This document shows, one piece after another, positions 35,201-37,913 of a DNA stretch of 61,256 bases. The position numbers were made by a program, and so were the translations under genes. This stretch comes from Paludibacteraceae bacterium. GTDB taxonomy: Bacteria; Bacteroidota; Bacteroidia; Bacteroidales; Paludibacteraceae. Position 1 is the stretch's first letter. Each line of letters opens with the position of its first letter. The stretch spans positions 1 through 61,256 of the forward strand of contig JAFZLC010000045.1 in NCBI GenBank assembly GCA_017551675.1. Direction: 5' to 3'. The notes beneath the pieces are model-generated. The model worked only from the letters and a program-made list of their open reading frames with translations. It was not told the origin of the DNA and did no database searches.

Positions 35201-36263
35201 TTCTTACGTCAAAATAGTAGAATCCGTTTCCATCTTTATAGTATCTTCTTTTTGTGTATTGTCTTTGGAAGTAAGTTTGACCATTTTGCACATATGAAGG
35301 GAGATAATAATATCCTTCGTCGTTTTCATATCGTATACATCTGTCTAACACTGTTTTTTCCCTCGTACACACAAACTCATCATAAGGGACAACAATGTCT
35401 CTCACCTCAGAACGTAAACAACGGAAGTTCTTCTTTTCGTCGGAGTTTTTACACTCTTCGCAGATTCCGTTTTCGTTTTCGGGACAGGACTCGCTATGCT
35501 CTATAAATCCATAGCTGTCAGGCAACGTTTGCTCACACACTTTACAATAGGTGACGTGGTCGGAAATCGTTTTTGTACTCGCTTTTGTTAGTCCTGTTTC
35601 GCCATCGATGACACTGGAGTTACATAGGATGTTTCCATTTTGATCGTATATGCGAACGGCAAAAGGAGGTAGATCGTCTGTTTTATGCCTTCCGTTGAAA
35701 TGAGGGTCGTGAAGGAGTGCGGCGTACTTGTAGGTCAATAGCGTGGAGTTCTCTCCGACGGTGAATTTATAGACCATTCTCTCTGCCATTGCACGTCGGT
35801 ATGTTCCGCCTATATAATCTCGGTCGACAGCTCGAATTTCTGATTCTTCGCTTGATCCGATTCGGACTGCATAGGTACTACCATCAGGGACTTGTTTCAA
35901 GTTATCGCAGGCGATGTTTTTATCTATACTGGAGGAACTCATGATTTGAAAGTCTCCATATATTGTTCCAGTGATCTGAGCAGTTCTGACTGACCAATTG
36001 TCTGTTGCAGAGGTTGTTTGGGTGTTGTATGAGTTCGAAATCACAAATGGACTCGCATCATTGGAAAAATCAGTTGGTCCATAGTATCCGTAATATCTAG
36101 TCCAACCCTCAAATGTTCCTTTCTCGAATCCTAAGTTGGGGGAGTCGGAATTGACTTTGCTAGTTTGTGCATACGAGGTCTGCACCCCTACACTGAAAAG
36201 CAATAGGTTGGTAAATAGTAGTAGAATAATATGTCGCAGTCTAGTTTGTATACTTTTGCTCAT
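11244..36263 (-). CDS. 8339-residue exported multi-Ig protein with type B T9SS (gliding-motility) C-terminal domain
   Basis: One uninterrupted frame of 25 kb. A signal peptide (hydrophobic residues about 10-27) is predicted to be cut after SYA (32), leaving N-terminal Gln. Residues about 40-235 and 490-590 look like a split jelly-roll domain seen at the N terminus of Bacteroidetes motility-type proteins (LGFEKGTFEGW, YDLRDYVGQEI, DC, YGYFTAE). A Cys-rich segment is inserted in it. From about 590 to 8150 there are roughly 90 Ig-like domains of 70-90 residues. Each typically has an ICEG-type Cys near the start, a YxW core and an NGC-type Cys near the end, so one disulfide per domain is likely. 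A PKD-like domain precedes the last 95 residues (APNAFTPNDDQRNDVF ... WDGTYNDLPVPRGVYGY), the type B signal for T9SS. A surface fibre or adhesin role is inferred; no catalytic domain was seen. Confidence 0.93.
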   Translation of the reverse strand: MSKSIQTRLRHIILLLFTNLLLFSVGVQTSYAQTSKVNSDSPNLGFEKGTFEGWTRYYGYYGPTDFSNDASPFVISNSYNTQTTSATDNWSVRTAQITGTIYGDFQIMSSSSIDKNIACDNLKQVPDGSTYAVRIGSSEESEIRAVDRDYIGGTYRRAMAERMVYKFTVGENSTLLTYKYAALLHDPHFNGRHKTDDLPPFAVRIYDQNGNILCNSSVIDGETGLTKASTKTISDHVTYCKVCEQTLPDSYGFIEHSESCPENENGICEECKNSDEKKNFRCLRSEVRDIVVPYDEFVCTREKTVLDRCIRYENDEGYYYLPSYVQNGQTYFQRQYTKRRYYKDGNGFYYFDVRNNSLVRNYANCTDLNEDGECLQFENKGSDIWDTYYYKCAQYTTKKICAEGETVHKTRIESQNVCIECTYKTNKKDTLIYANLENTDPNLAHTCYNCNTTGSTIRTCLESEEIAVHGDAYCQQAYLPADYLEKTYFKDWTTISYDLRDYVGQEITVEIINHDCVEKIWICRNCGSYIKDGDLNLNASNQSYCPKCNDNSKHGFRQAYAANYHRSYGYFTAETKPFEVIVKNCGDGADIELTAPEGFENYSWSSPITIPNYYQPNVARIHADQVSEGTTYTCTMSSNDNDPNLVNSGSECTKTTDQFTLTKNPFNLDFEAEIACYNEVLLIDKTVITKINHNGEMVEPDEIVNRIWSYTDNNGNPVQIQGDSVTVLLPCNPGQTKTYDVELLIITKNDCRKTINKQVTVVGRPKVDILGPDHICFGESTELRLNTSAYLTSSAGAYKNSVGNPFRYFWKDEKDNILNSVTTGAGAVAYMATPTNGTATYTLQIESDEFAGNGNPRTCVYTGEHNITVKEKPSITLTGEGMKFKTDGNGNLIRYLEICEGDEASLHASSNMECYFEWKDENKQQIKKTTELSASNAYSPIVTESTRYYAICISENECFDIDSVDIYKKEAPKLTINGPKNVCVGSDYLYTAEGADNDDRYVWTLNDGTNFQNKQVTIPFTANGTYNLSIQGTNSNECTSTLSTQIQVHSVPNPQISSSATGPICEGKSITLTLTGADSCSVWTGGNNPVYSNDKKLSMTDVPNVTTKTYYVTAYETHGDIVCSKDAEYNITVNSAPSITITDRAPIAGHVCLNDKVNMVASGAESYYWGPDPTLEAHESATNVYDVHVATEEGPLTLYVKAFAKANYKGCSRTVPFTVTVHKPATITATAERYLICENETVTLTAHDDTGDITEFTWNDGTKNQVHTVTVGSSTDYKVYGINGYNCKSNTAKVHVAVRPYPTITIRDTTICEGEALSLTGKLSITQYNSQIDQRKYEWRNNDNEIVGTSSTLTDSPSGTGMTYYTLNGTIVYKNEGLTTECTSTLRKGVSILPSAALAITGHEAGVCAKNSITLTASGAGATEKYTWGTKRGNDIVWSTLDSATIANPSGNRNTITARSSVAGDFTYVVKAKGSNGCYGQTTADLSFYGLPTVAITTEKDRYCKNEIATASASIGKDGSGNDLIAEYSWTLYDTLGTKIGDATGDVIQLPLAQTTVFHVIASDEHKCESNTDIETIRAKEFPVIKNDANNKDYVCNGLDLTLRVDPSVNANNTTYTWSYNYDGQDLTQTGTTFNMQNIDMEKVSTPFNVELVADMENCTTKSTYPLTVQMPPNIYIVGEDSKCEGASMQLVAKGGVSHRYIWNNNTTLNKDTLLIESVPNGPSTYSVSGYDSKGCKGEGQKTISGIPAPEIQITEPLNNSRICKGSSVRITADAEDVTSYTWKYTINGDTRDYACTECGSINPQINEDVTFTVTGYNSNLCKSTATVSILAEETPVVFLTASPSVVCYNSSTTITAENTNSNVQSDISWEWVGQSNTTSTLTTGPITGKQNYSVTATTASGCQAQGEISIDVYSTESIGIDSKGEICEGGTLELKAIGGASDFVWTSEKGATITQKSISDPKVVILSGVTESDKITLTAKGANGCPTTQAEQVISYVQKPTIKLSNVKPQYCKGETEELVASSTSGNMMSDQWSWSVNGEPTSVKTNTYQISNMDWNTTNKYSVTGTNASGCVSDPDSVTIVVAKEPNLKLEVDKKTICRGDSVLITATTTEQDLSKVYISWNKGAYQPFVGHDQLNTKKLDIAKVYTFEATIRIEGGCSTKQTITVEVKELPTVTVTSATGVNSICQGDSVLLVATSSQSNVSYQWSNDTSTTNQAYLKPALTDRFATAQVTITTLEAAGVVGCSASAEYKVTVNDKPTLLINETQNGSGSVCKGKTFQLNASGAVNNDYQWFANNVSVGGGISYSPTVNQETVYKVKGSNASGCYGETSFTVSTYDVPTFIPTAADVCKDNQATINISGTENTTYKITWGNKNETVTSDNNGNLTFTTTDKLSNSQNFRIEGSKQYNQQTTCTSEAQTLMVTVLELPYIKISSNPITKEICQDDRITLTATGAGIYDPSAPTGAGTYTWSARTANAPTLTTSSDGQSEASLTGTSAGTFKYKVVGFNGACRGEDSISVTVHEKPEVTISGPTSACPGESITLTASGASTYIWSENKTSNKISGNQVKPTIQEPITYSVEGTNDYGCTANAQNTHSITLLSLPQPTWTEPHVCSGDDVTVTINAQSGTIDKIDWQDGTQATNNTRTFTDVTADKTYNIKVYSGNCYKDSFLTIKVEDKPVISFDGKQKACSGDSYTLNASATNSNIQWQWVRNNHRESLTGTSINMTLSTEQQSEMITYIATATTNDSYACTSKDSVVVTVYAKPTNEITGTTTICEGGLAPLQSMIEFKTYSWIDKADPDFVLNTTKNPVFSPSDTTTYKLTVTDNNGCSTESEKTVNVIKKPTFDFSYTPVCEDENATISVVSDHSDLYNYEWNYNNITNGGTSITIPSIKESTTVRLTASNKDLTSCQTTKDYLATVNKKPVFDIITDANDNAICSGNSINISASNTTSYRYEWKYKKVGTDVDNFASNLPSFSWKGNNTGNTAETYIFTAQAKTSEAADACKSSEDVIVTVNPAATIKVKQSSAACEGNTVEVYVDKATSTTTQYSWLDANKQEIGYTEESNSFYISAETEEISGYVVGWNSYNCPDTASYNIKKAAKPTIIVSGNTPICSGEKPSNITVDAGGQNVNWYLGENTSGEYLGNSTNIPTANMKPLTSNQFITIHTTNNDQNNATCTADTTILIEVKPRPSISITANKSEVCPNEDVTFTADVSTGATITKWTEWITNTNTQDTAVTSDMLTVHKAENRKFTYGVIASLDECPDTAKISFTVFPAPAVSIYTEKNPICNGNTVQISTDGEFNSFEWFTVESQTVGGVTTEVETSIPSATSSSLTDEPTSTTKYKLVVTNDINCKGFDTLTVLVSEKPIVEITADAVCPKSNAVLKVSNNSTAAEYQWASSGTYDATTKQWTSTETITSRKGFNVTAWSADRVCSVDKTIYVDVKKEPSASILIDGQYTNGATVASCRKELQFAIESASNTVIDNSTIAWTKKESSSATETAIANGNGVTTITDTPAEDGSYFVSFQDEQTKCQTKIEQKINLYPEMTISLGNDKEICSGKDVRVSATTSGASAESFTWTIKKKSDDSDYSNIIYEDNAKSSITIKDVTEELYVYATGTSQYHCSGYKSNTIKITTKNNPVITIEPAIPTVCSGGDITITASGSGTIKWDNSSSNPITLNNVTSNITRRVTLTDGECQSTRDVEVTVNANPVINITGLSGYCKGGSTTLTATESNGNTLTYSWQKGSSWNNNQTPISNESTIEAYSTGSYIVKGVDENNCSATQKFEVAELEKPTISEITADKALCLDSTIILTAKGSDSYTYEWYKTEGNTNTLLGTSKNLEVTATSTEETYYVKAFENNSIPGGVVVCESNPVPYSVRGIEAPSWNFSYSEVCENGNAMISIINESVSNAEYTWETSETGTANNTSYSFVIGKSASFSVTGTSNGCSSTLDTTINSKELPVINDIDAPASVCVNSPIQLVADCSDLNAQYQWTPSPSSTNKDTATYTPSTVGTFSYTLTVTGANGCNATKAGTFEVNELPNIVLSGNTEYCLGTPASVGITSNSDIESIQWFKYDGTKPDHKGDIVGSGDKNYKLTEVVSEEENYLVVISNGTCENSKYPITIKPFPVSSITTAGNKTICEGDSTKINITGDGTCFVKINDNWEQITNGTRTFRPTATTTYELKIEKNGCEYFDYLTITVVTPPSVTINEQINGNVNICKGESLTLTAASPSTTNFKWENSLGENASISVNPLTTTVYEVIADPNGCKNSTKFTVNVLDIPTVEFTGDRYACAGGSATFGIKNPDETNYSYIWEDGNANVERTITMEQSNYKLDLTVTNKNSNCHKDTFYTVYLEANPTIALKKASDNTDVTNQELNVCLGSTLEDIVITSTTDPLHPQTPYEWININGDSYIMNKTLSGVKVENNTKFTARVLSEHGCATEADITITSKKAPIASITGKENACNNDDVTLVAKASEGVEPYTYKWTGKSHDGEVFTIDVDNKDTMTAKLLQELKESYTFTVTVTDANNCDNSQVVSHTIKMDTTPTIILRATVADVCVGKTAEISASGAGAFGTYEWVTRDNENLGTGDVIYPTIENDIEIKAIGRTIEGCPGSSDYIPVNKIDNPVISISGLKDICVGGNLTVTLSSNNANDKFEWLSDSETGNYVNIIESASRTLAPEITTTYFFQVSNSTGCVTDSSLTVKVNPLPEVQINGYAADGSSYICLNDSITLQANGGSSDYSYIWKTNTNDANLASVKKDTSTLSDIKPSITNLYTVIVTDANGCIDSTNYTVNVNKLPEIELTGKDAACSNETVLLTISSLSGNISSPSYNWGDVNPSKNAMTSNVVITKDSTFTVTVTDGNECSSSATHFVKMIPDPDFSISTREDICEKTSVTLNVTSNTSDTYSYTWPSNGSVSGTSWTENGYNKAALTPYNYTVTAEIAGTYKSTSYVCQKEKSISVTVHELPEVFISGDGFLCENSTNAAQLTANGPDGTIYLWQEGETWSDQKNPIASSTSIGVTPSTSTYYIIKGTTAVNDTLSCVNYSAPFMVYRAQTPEFSLPTQNVGVCHGNDVKLDANEVANYTLTWSNGAINTKSITVTNVVEDTAYTVTASTDECTATKRFVILVKENPVIRVDEAPEYVCINDSARIKVSSNDNATITWIQRNDNVAQGSLTIKEKMSAKELFSFKGTISYEVEGQSNATVCQSTVDTIIDIKPLPIVMIQSENAICYGDTITMNTEIIETAAPYTYEWSDTTVGVTHLDLTTSRLTVYPKRYTSYSVKIHDAFGCADSTTHEIAVNDLPIFNVVSEDQTVCDGLNTKLIADKPTLLYNWGTGEFSSKKEYFTPAITRDANKEFVVTARDANGCTSNDTITIGWKPNPEITIHGKDIVCYNEKDTLYATDTITSGITTYVWNLTGVHKDTFISDAITSVKEFSVVGTNNKCSSSQSITISYTPLPNIAIDRGKTDVCYDGDIQLSATGGVKYRWDMDSETTFLENNDTKTLENITKEKQVTVWGMDNVGCINKDNLTITVNPRPRFSISGDTIVCVGGQTTLYAKSDLSAESLSFEWTVDGQKTSGELLQVNNLTADKEITVKATNSNLCDSIMTLFVRVKEYPTITVASKTDSVCKGGKATINIVPVANATIQWFNAANRELGTDYTLNETVNVNNTKYTAKVSFSYPQYDGSITCTSSETYNIATRELPYIEIFGDKAVCINTPANLTATDNMQTYEWYAGDNTTAFSTDKTVSPSPTTNTTYRVIAEDQYGCKNQAEHLLVVNELPTFNLSSESKVCKGQDVVVFTDNYNLTYDWENKGYQSLFSNSYTIDEPTTITVSAMDPSTKCVKDNSIVVGIKEFPTMALQYAQFICEGDSTVLRGNNPHATYTWRLNNEAGQLLSTADTCKSGMLEKDQSYYVEANVDGCVSNTIVTVATWSLPNIKIENSPNYSVCKFTDLELVVTGGVSYLWEGDESYTANNTMGMINISTQQHVSVWGIDANGCKNWDEITISINETPRFSVSHKEGYCENETAVLEADNSSLSYIWMDKNGNVVSRAQTYRPVITSDTVFSVIGTNSFGCDTTVEDIFIKKYDYAKLQLDNPAFACKGNDVTVTAEVLDPKGNEMPCTFVWNGLLSEDQPSITRKITKTTDFSVVATTVEGGCETKSSFTIGVMELPNITARDTTICKNTTALLTASSTTASTYSWYLKGDENVLGTGSDYKTNSLNERTTFTVMGTDQNNCVGTKDITVHMYNDPIFSLTSNGPVCKGSEAVIQANNPGLSYDWGTGFKTDTRYAETLNNDKKYRVVGMSAEGCKKKDSIIVNIIELPAISMTIDKGDTVCFGEDKLITVSGPDNCSYEWSIANEHYSEVEITHIEEPQTIWVKGTVGKCTSRIDTTIYVWSLPDIEIESDKNEICLDDQVVLTAKNGVSGKYQWLNPANTTTDKVTVKPVASGSVTYEVIGEDKHGCKNNATKDIIIYDHPALFIDPVDPVCRGTEATIEAKGSANYFEWTILGTGENVGSSSIIVPKVTPASMDENSVTYVVKATDINSCQSHDTITVFVKEFPVPTYTTSTGTDTVCKGQPITITLSNADEWTWVDNNSNSAVRTTENLYSQKSYNVIATSNDCSTELPITISIWSLPEFTIDGPNAICADKTISLTAKANNPSNKYVYDWIDRDYQGETYEMKPTAITTYAFTAKATDKNNCHSSQSFSVKVNPLPSVEILGDPKPIICDGTEITKKVDGTALDYTWYTKKDLSDAWATSTTGEEIITTVNGQKYLKVRGVDINQCENADSILIGTKPFPDLQIEAPEHVCQGSIAKISVIGAESFVWENAENVTDIYSEYNIVNGTIANEVMTDDKTFVVHGTINYGKTEYGTEIQCTSSEEISVAVWSLPSILISTKDPDNEICIGDYITLNAKEGESGKYVWKAGSLDSKDTIATTDDIDVKPEETTTYYVIGKDENGCENSAEFEVVVNMLPDIAIDGKDAICKNEVVQLTALSNSNIIKSYSWTDGESVYQINPTITETKTFTVQVQDLNGCENSATHTVEALAIPNLKSDAPNYVCYGSPLTIQLSGANEYYNELNQLISGGVISDTPTKDTTYIITGKVGECTATYEVNVPVMSLPNIWISATKNEICKDVESSVLTANGGLTYVWNDGRTVEERTESPSERTTYKVYGTDGNNCSNWSEEFVLEVNDLPEFQIFGDNEVCEGNEALLYVKGNANTYTWVNTGEQKDTIHPIINKTTTFTVIGENLKNCKTTLTKNVIKKDYPVITTDAPKSICEGLDLIIIASGADEYKWQDNSTGNSYKEQKMTTSKTFTVEGTKNGCTTQEQVSVSVLPSPYVWISGNRDICVGGNVILSAGGAQSYEWNNGINGNEMSESLNTVGSVFYTVTGTDVNNCSFTTDPFEVVVHELPKVIITGDDSICNGSVAHLKAEGANEYSWSSGEMGENIYPTITETMQFIATGTDAYGCVGTASHTIKNLDYPELVYNAPKQICIGDSIVMNIQGADSYVWKNDTFKTKTFRFVDKPENLTNYTIVGDKSGCKSSINFQVNVLQLPNIWISGPVSVCKNTSIQLAASGGVSYEWSTGSKASIITDKPLETKTYTVTGKDINGCKNTTEYTVHIDSLPSFDIDGPTEICEGGAVNLNIINGDAVKYVWSNGAIASSITPIITKTQTFVVEATSASNCVTKKSHTIKSNPYPVLSYTAPSQVCAEEKVQINVIGASEYTWAHEPENKTGTSIDYPTSSMVYSVQGTTNNCSASLTIPVNVLQNPNVSIQGNTSVCEGKSVTLTAYGAAAYKWSNNATSQSITLYGNESRTYSVVGTDVNGCTTKVTIPVTIHPVPQFEIVTDDSICRGALAEIMAVGTGDTYYWGLGSSSDDGVTKDSEPITFEINTTSYIYAHAVDKNGCESEKFKIIYLKPSPSINYTGNDQVCIGDDVSLQAHGADSYVWTYADKTVHGDKLNFQPEGNTRITLAGKKGSCTTEMEVYVKANVAPNIKVSGDTVVCKGDTAVIFVEGASSFVWSTGETGRILTKGIDENTTISVTGTSSNGCSATKDIPIRTLKRPNVQLKQDSVRGCPGESTTVYLSAHGNAISYEWSSSPSNGEVAGNTSDHIRARIDELTTVRLVGKDANGCTTTIEREIDTLTHPKVEFSVEPRIILEENPIITMSGISPTNTNWFWETGDGMTEVGETNVKHKYLNAAIRDSFIVHAIAVDKVNGCEYTGDSVVYVWKKFWAPNAFTPNDDQRNDVFRFLGTEFITDMHFIIYNREGTIMFEGFSKEDEWDGTYNDLPVPRGVYGYVVDWKSDFRGLHKSGQDRGSITLIR
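11247..11531 (-). other. Type B T9SS C-terminal domain of the giant protein
   Basis: Residues about 8245-8339 match the gliding-motility-associated C-terminal family: FWAPNAFTPNDD, FIIYNREGTIMFEG, WDGTYNDLPVPRGVYGYVV and a final GSITLIR. By family knowledge this directs secretion through T9SS. Type B domains such as that of SprB need PorP/SprF-like partners, none of which is in this window. Confidence 0.88.
12245..22130 (-). repeat. Three-domain (A-B-C) higher-order repeat, about 14 units
   Basis: In the C-terminal 40 percent of the giant protein the Ig-like domains recur in a fixed order with a period of about 215-250 residues (650-740 bp). Domain A opens with LPNIWISG-like sequence and closes with D.NGC. 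Domain B opens with LP.F.I.G...IC. Domain C opens with YP.L...AP..VC and closes with a short C-terminal strand, often VWS or VLQ, before the next A. Fourteen A-type openings were counted by eye, from LPEVQINGYAADG (about 22.1 kb) to NPNVSIQGNTSVC (about 12.9 kb). In the last four units (about 12.2-14.9 kb) the spacing is close to 650 bp. Earlier domains do not show this order clearly. Confidence 0.75.
34586..35558 (-). other. Cysteine-rich insertion with zinc-ribbon-like CxxC pairs and calcium-loop-like motifs
   Basis: Residues about 236-560 of the giant protein hold more than 20 cysteines. CxxC pairs occur at about 240/243 (CKVC), 268/271 (CEEC), 418/421 (CIEC), 447/450 (CYNC), 523/526 (CRNC) and 545/548 (CPKC). 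The last two pairs, in CRNCGSYIKDG and SYCPKCND, look like a classical zinc ribbon. Asp/Asn-rich loops such as DLNEDGEC and PENENGIC resemble calcium-binding loops. A pair of similar Tyr-rich stretches (NDEGYYYL, DGNGFYYF) lies between. The segment interrupts the N-terminal jelly-roll-like domain, whose strands resume at DWTTISYDLRDYVGQ. The metal assignment is inferred; in an oxidising compartment the pairs could instead be disulfides. Confidence 0.6.
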
Positions 36264-36318
36264 ATCTGTATGTTTTTTAAATTCTTACTTTGTTTCTCAC
36301 CGATTAAAGTTCAATTTG

Positions 36319-36350
36319 TAAAATTACCGATTAATTTTCACCCTACCAAA
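36319..36350 (-). promoter_or_regulatory. Predicted promoter of the 25-kb gene
   Basis: On the minus strand TTTG (36347-36350), a 20-base spacer and TAATTTTA (36319-36326, one mismatch to TAnnTTTG) predict a leader of about 45-50 bases before the ATG at 36263. The flanking sequence (36351-36534) is very AT-rich with long A-tracts and holds no gene. Confidence 0.5.
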
Positions 36351-36511
36351 TTAAAAATCGACTGATTTCACTTTTTTTCACAAAAAAAACAAAAAAAAGA
36401 AAAAATATAGAAAATCCAGCTAAAACTCAACTTGTGTGTGGTTCTAAAGTGTTGTCTGTTATGAGTTTGAAAACTATTTGTCCAGTCTCTGAAAAATATT
36501 TTGAAAAAAGC

Positions 36512-36542
36512 TTTGCCGTTTAATGAAAAACATATAATTTTG
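36512..36542 (+). promoter_or_regulatory. Consensus Bacteroidetes promoter of tRNA-Glu
   Basis: TTTG (36512-36515), exactly 19 bases, then TAATTTTG (36535-36542) is a full match to the Bacteroidetes -33/-7 consensus. It sits 18 bases before the mature tRNA 5' end. Confidence 0.8.
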
Positions 36543-36560
36543 CAACGTTAAAATTTTGAA

Positions 36561-36633
36561 GGCGGATTAGTGTAGTGGCCTAGCACGTAGCTCTCTCACG
36601 GCTTAGACCCGGGTTCGATTCCCGGATCCGCTG
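36561..36633 (+). tRNA. tRNA-Glu (anticodon CTC)
   Basis: The 73-base cloverleaf has acceptor arms GGCGGAT / ATCCGCT (first pair G-U), a short D stem GTG/CAC, an anticodon loop CTCTCAC with CTC at 36595-36597, and a perfect T stem CCGGG/CCCGG with loop TTCGATT. CCA is not encoded. The CTCTCACGG stretch is the usual tRNA-Glu signature. The anticodon stem is weak: TAGCT against GGCTT gives three standard pairs, one G-U and an apparent U-U at the outer end. It decodes GAG. Confidence 0.9.
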
Positions 36634-36635
36634 CT

Positions 36636-36674
36636 AAAAAATGGGTTCAGTTTGTTTGAAACCCATTTTTTTTT
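36636..36674 (+). terminator. Rho-independent terminator of tRNA-Glu
   Basis: AAAATGGGTT pairs with AACCCATTTT around an 11-12 base loop and is followed by further T residues, directly after the tRNA. Confidence 0.85.
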
Positions 36675-36917
36675 ATCTTTGTTCGAAAATGAAAATTGAT
36701 TTTTTTAGTATGTGTGTTTTGTTTTTCTTAGGGTTGATTCTTGATAGATGATATGCTAAGAAAGGCGAAGCTTTTTGATATAATTCACTGGATTTCTTGC
36801 TTAATTTTATTACAATTTCTCGTTTGGGAATGTAAATTCAAAAGGTTATCAACTCACAATTTGTATTAATTTTTGTCAAAATGGTGAATGTATAAAGTTC
36901 GCCTTAAATATTTCAGA

Positions 36918-37913
36918 ATGAAAAATAATAAGTTTATGAATCGTTGGCTTTTTCTTCCATTCGTTGTTTTAGTGTTGTTGTCATGTTCGTCCCCCAAAAA
37001 AGAGACACAGAAGCAACCGTCACAAGAAACTTCTTCAATTGTGATAACCAGACCGTCTTTCTCTTCGGATTCTGCTTTTTTATTTATCAAACAACAGTGC
37101 GAGTTTGGCCCGCGCGTTCCTAATACTTCTGCCCACGACAAGTGTGCGGAATATTTGGTCGAAAAATTAAAATCTTATGGATTGATTGTCACGACACAAA
37201 AGTATACTGCAACAGCTTATGACCAAACGGTTTTGAAAGGTACAAATATCATCGGACAACTTCATCCTGAAATGGACAAAAGAATTGTTTTGTTCTCTCA
37301 TTGGGACTCTCGTCATGTGTGTGATAATGATAATCTAGAGAATAGAAATCAGCCGGTGATGGGTGCTAACGATGGTGCTAGTGGTGTGGCTGTCTTGTTG
37401 GAGGTGGCTCGCCAACTACAGATAGAGAATGATTCTGTAGGAGTGGATATCGTCTTCTTGGATTTGGAAGATTATGGTCAGCCATCTTTCGAAACAGACG
37501 AGAAACAGGATACTTGGTGCTTGGGTGCTCAATATCTGGCTCGAAATCCTTACTACGACAAACGTCCTCGGAAAGGTATCTTGTTGGATATGGTGGGCGC
37601 TTCATCTCCATATTTCGGATTTGATCAGATATCATTGAATTATGCGGAGCCTCTTTTGCAAGAAGTCTGGTCTGCAGCTCATTCACTAGGATTCTCTTCT
37701 TCGTTCATTCCTGATATTTCTGGCGCTGTTTTAGACGATCATTATTATCTTAACACGATTGCTGCGATTCCTACGATCGACATCATAGATTATAATCAAA
37801 ATAGAGGATTCCCATCTACATGGCATACTGTAAACGACACGCCTGATAACATCGATAAAAAATCATTGCAAATGGTGGGTGAGGTGCTGCTAAGCGTGCT
37901 AAGAACAAAATGA
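36918..37913 (+). CDS. Glutaminyl-peptide cyclotransferase-like M28-family lipoprotein
   Basis: With the ATG at 36918 the protein has 331 residues. The lipobox LLSC at Cys23 follows a hydrophobic run, so it should be a periplasm-facing lipoprotein. Starts at 36888 and 36936 are also possible; 36918 gives the most typical signal peptide. The M28/QC fold is shown by FGPRVPNTSAHDKC, LFSHWDSRHV, GANDGASGVAVLLE, IVFLDLEDYG, LLDMVG, DHYYLN and STWHTVNDTPDNID, including the His/Asp/Glu zinc ligands. Glutaminyl cyclases turn N-terminal Gln of exported proteins into pyroglutamate. An aminopeptidase of the same fold is the alternative, but the DLED segment and the length fit bacterial cyclases. Its stop overlaps the flippase start by 4 bases. 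Confidence 0.85.
   Translation: MKNNKFMNRWLFLPFVVLVLLSCSSPKKETQKQPSQETSSIVITRPSFSSDSAFLFIKQQCEFGPRVPNTSAHDKCAEYLVEKLKSYGLIVTTQKYTATAYDQTVLKGTNIIGQLHPEMDKRIVLFSHWDSRHVCDNDNLENRNQPVMGANDGASGVAVLLEVARQLQIENDSVGVDIVFLDLEDYGQPSFETDEKQDTWCLGAQYLARNPYYDKRPRKGILLDMVGASSPYFGFDQISLNYAEPLLQEVWSAAHSLGFSSSFIPDISGAVLDDHYYLNTIAAIPTIDIIDYNQNRGFPSTWHTVNDTPDNIDKKSLQMVGEVLLSVLRTK

Noticed and set aside
34586-35558. Rubredoxin or DnaJ-type zinc finger as a firm call for the Cys-rich insertion
   Set aside because: CxxC spacing is irregular and does not match the four-repeat DnaJ or the rubredoxin pattern. Only the general zinc-ribbon likeness is supported.
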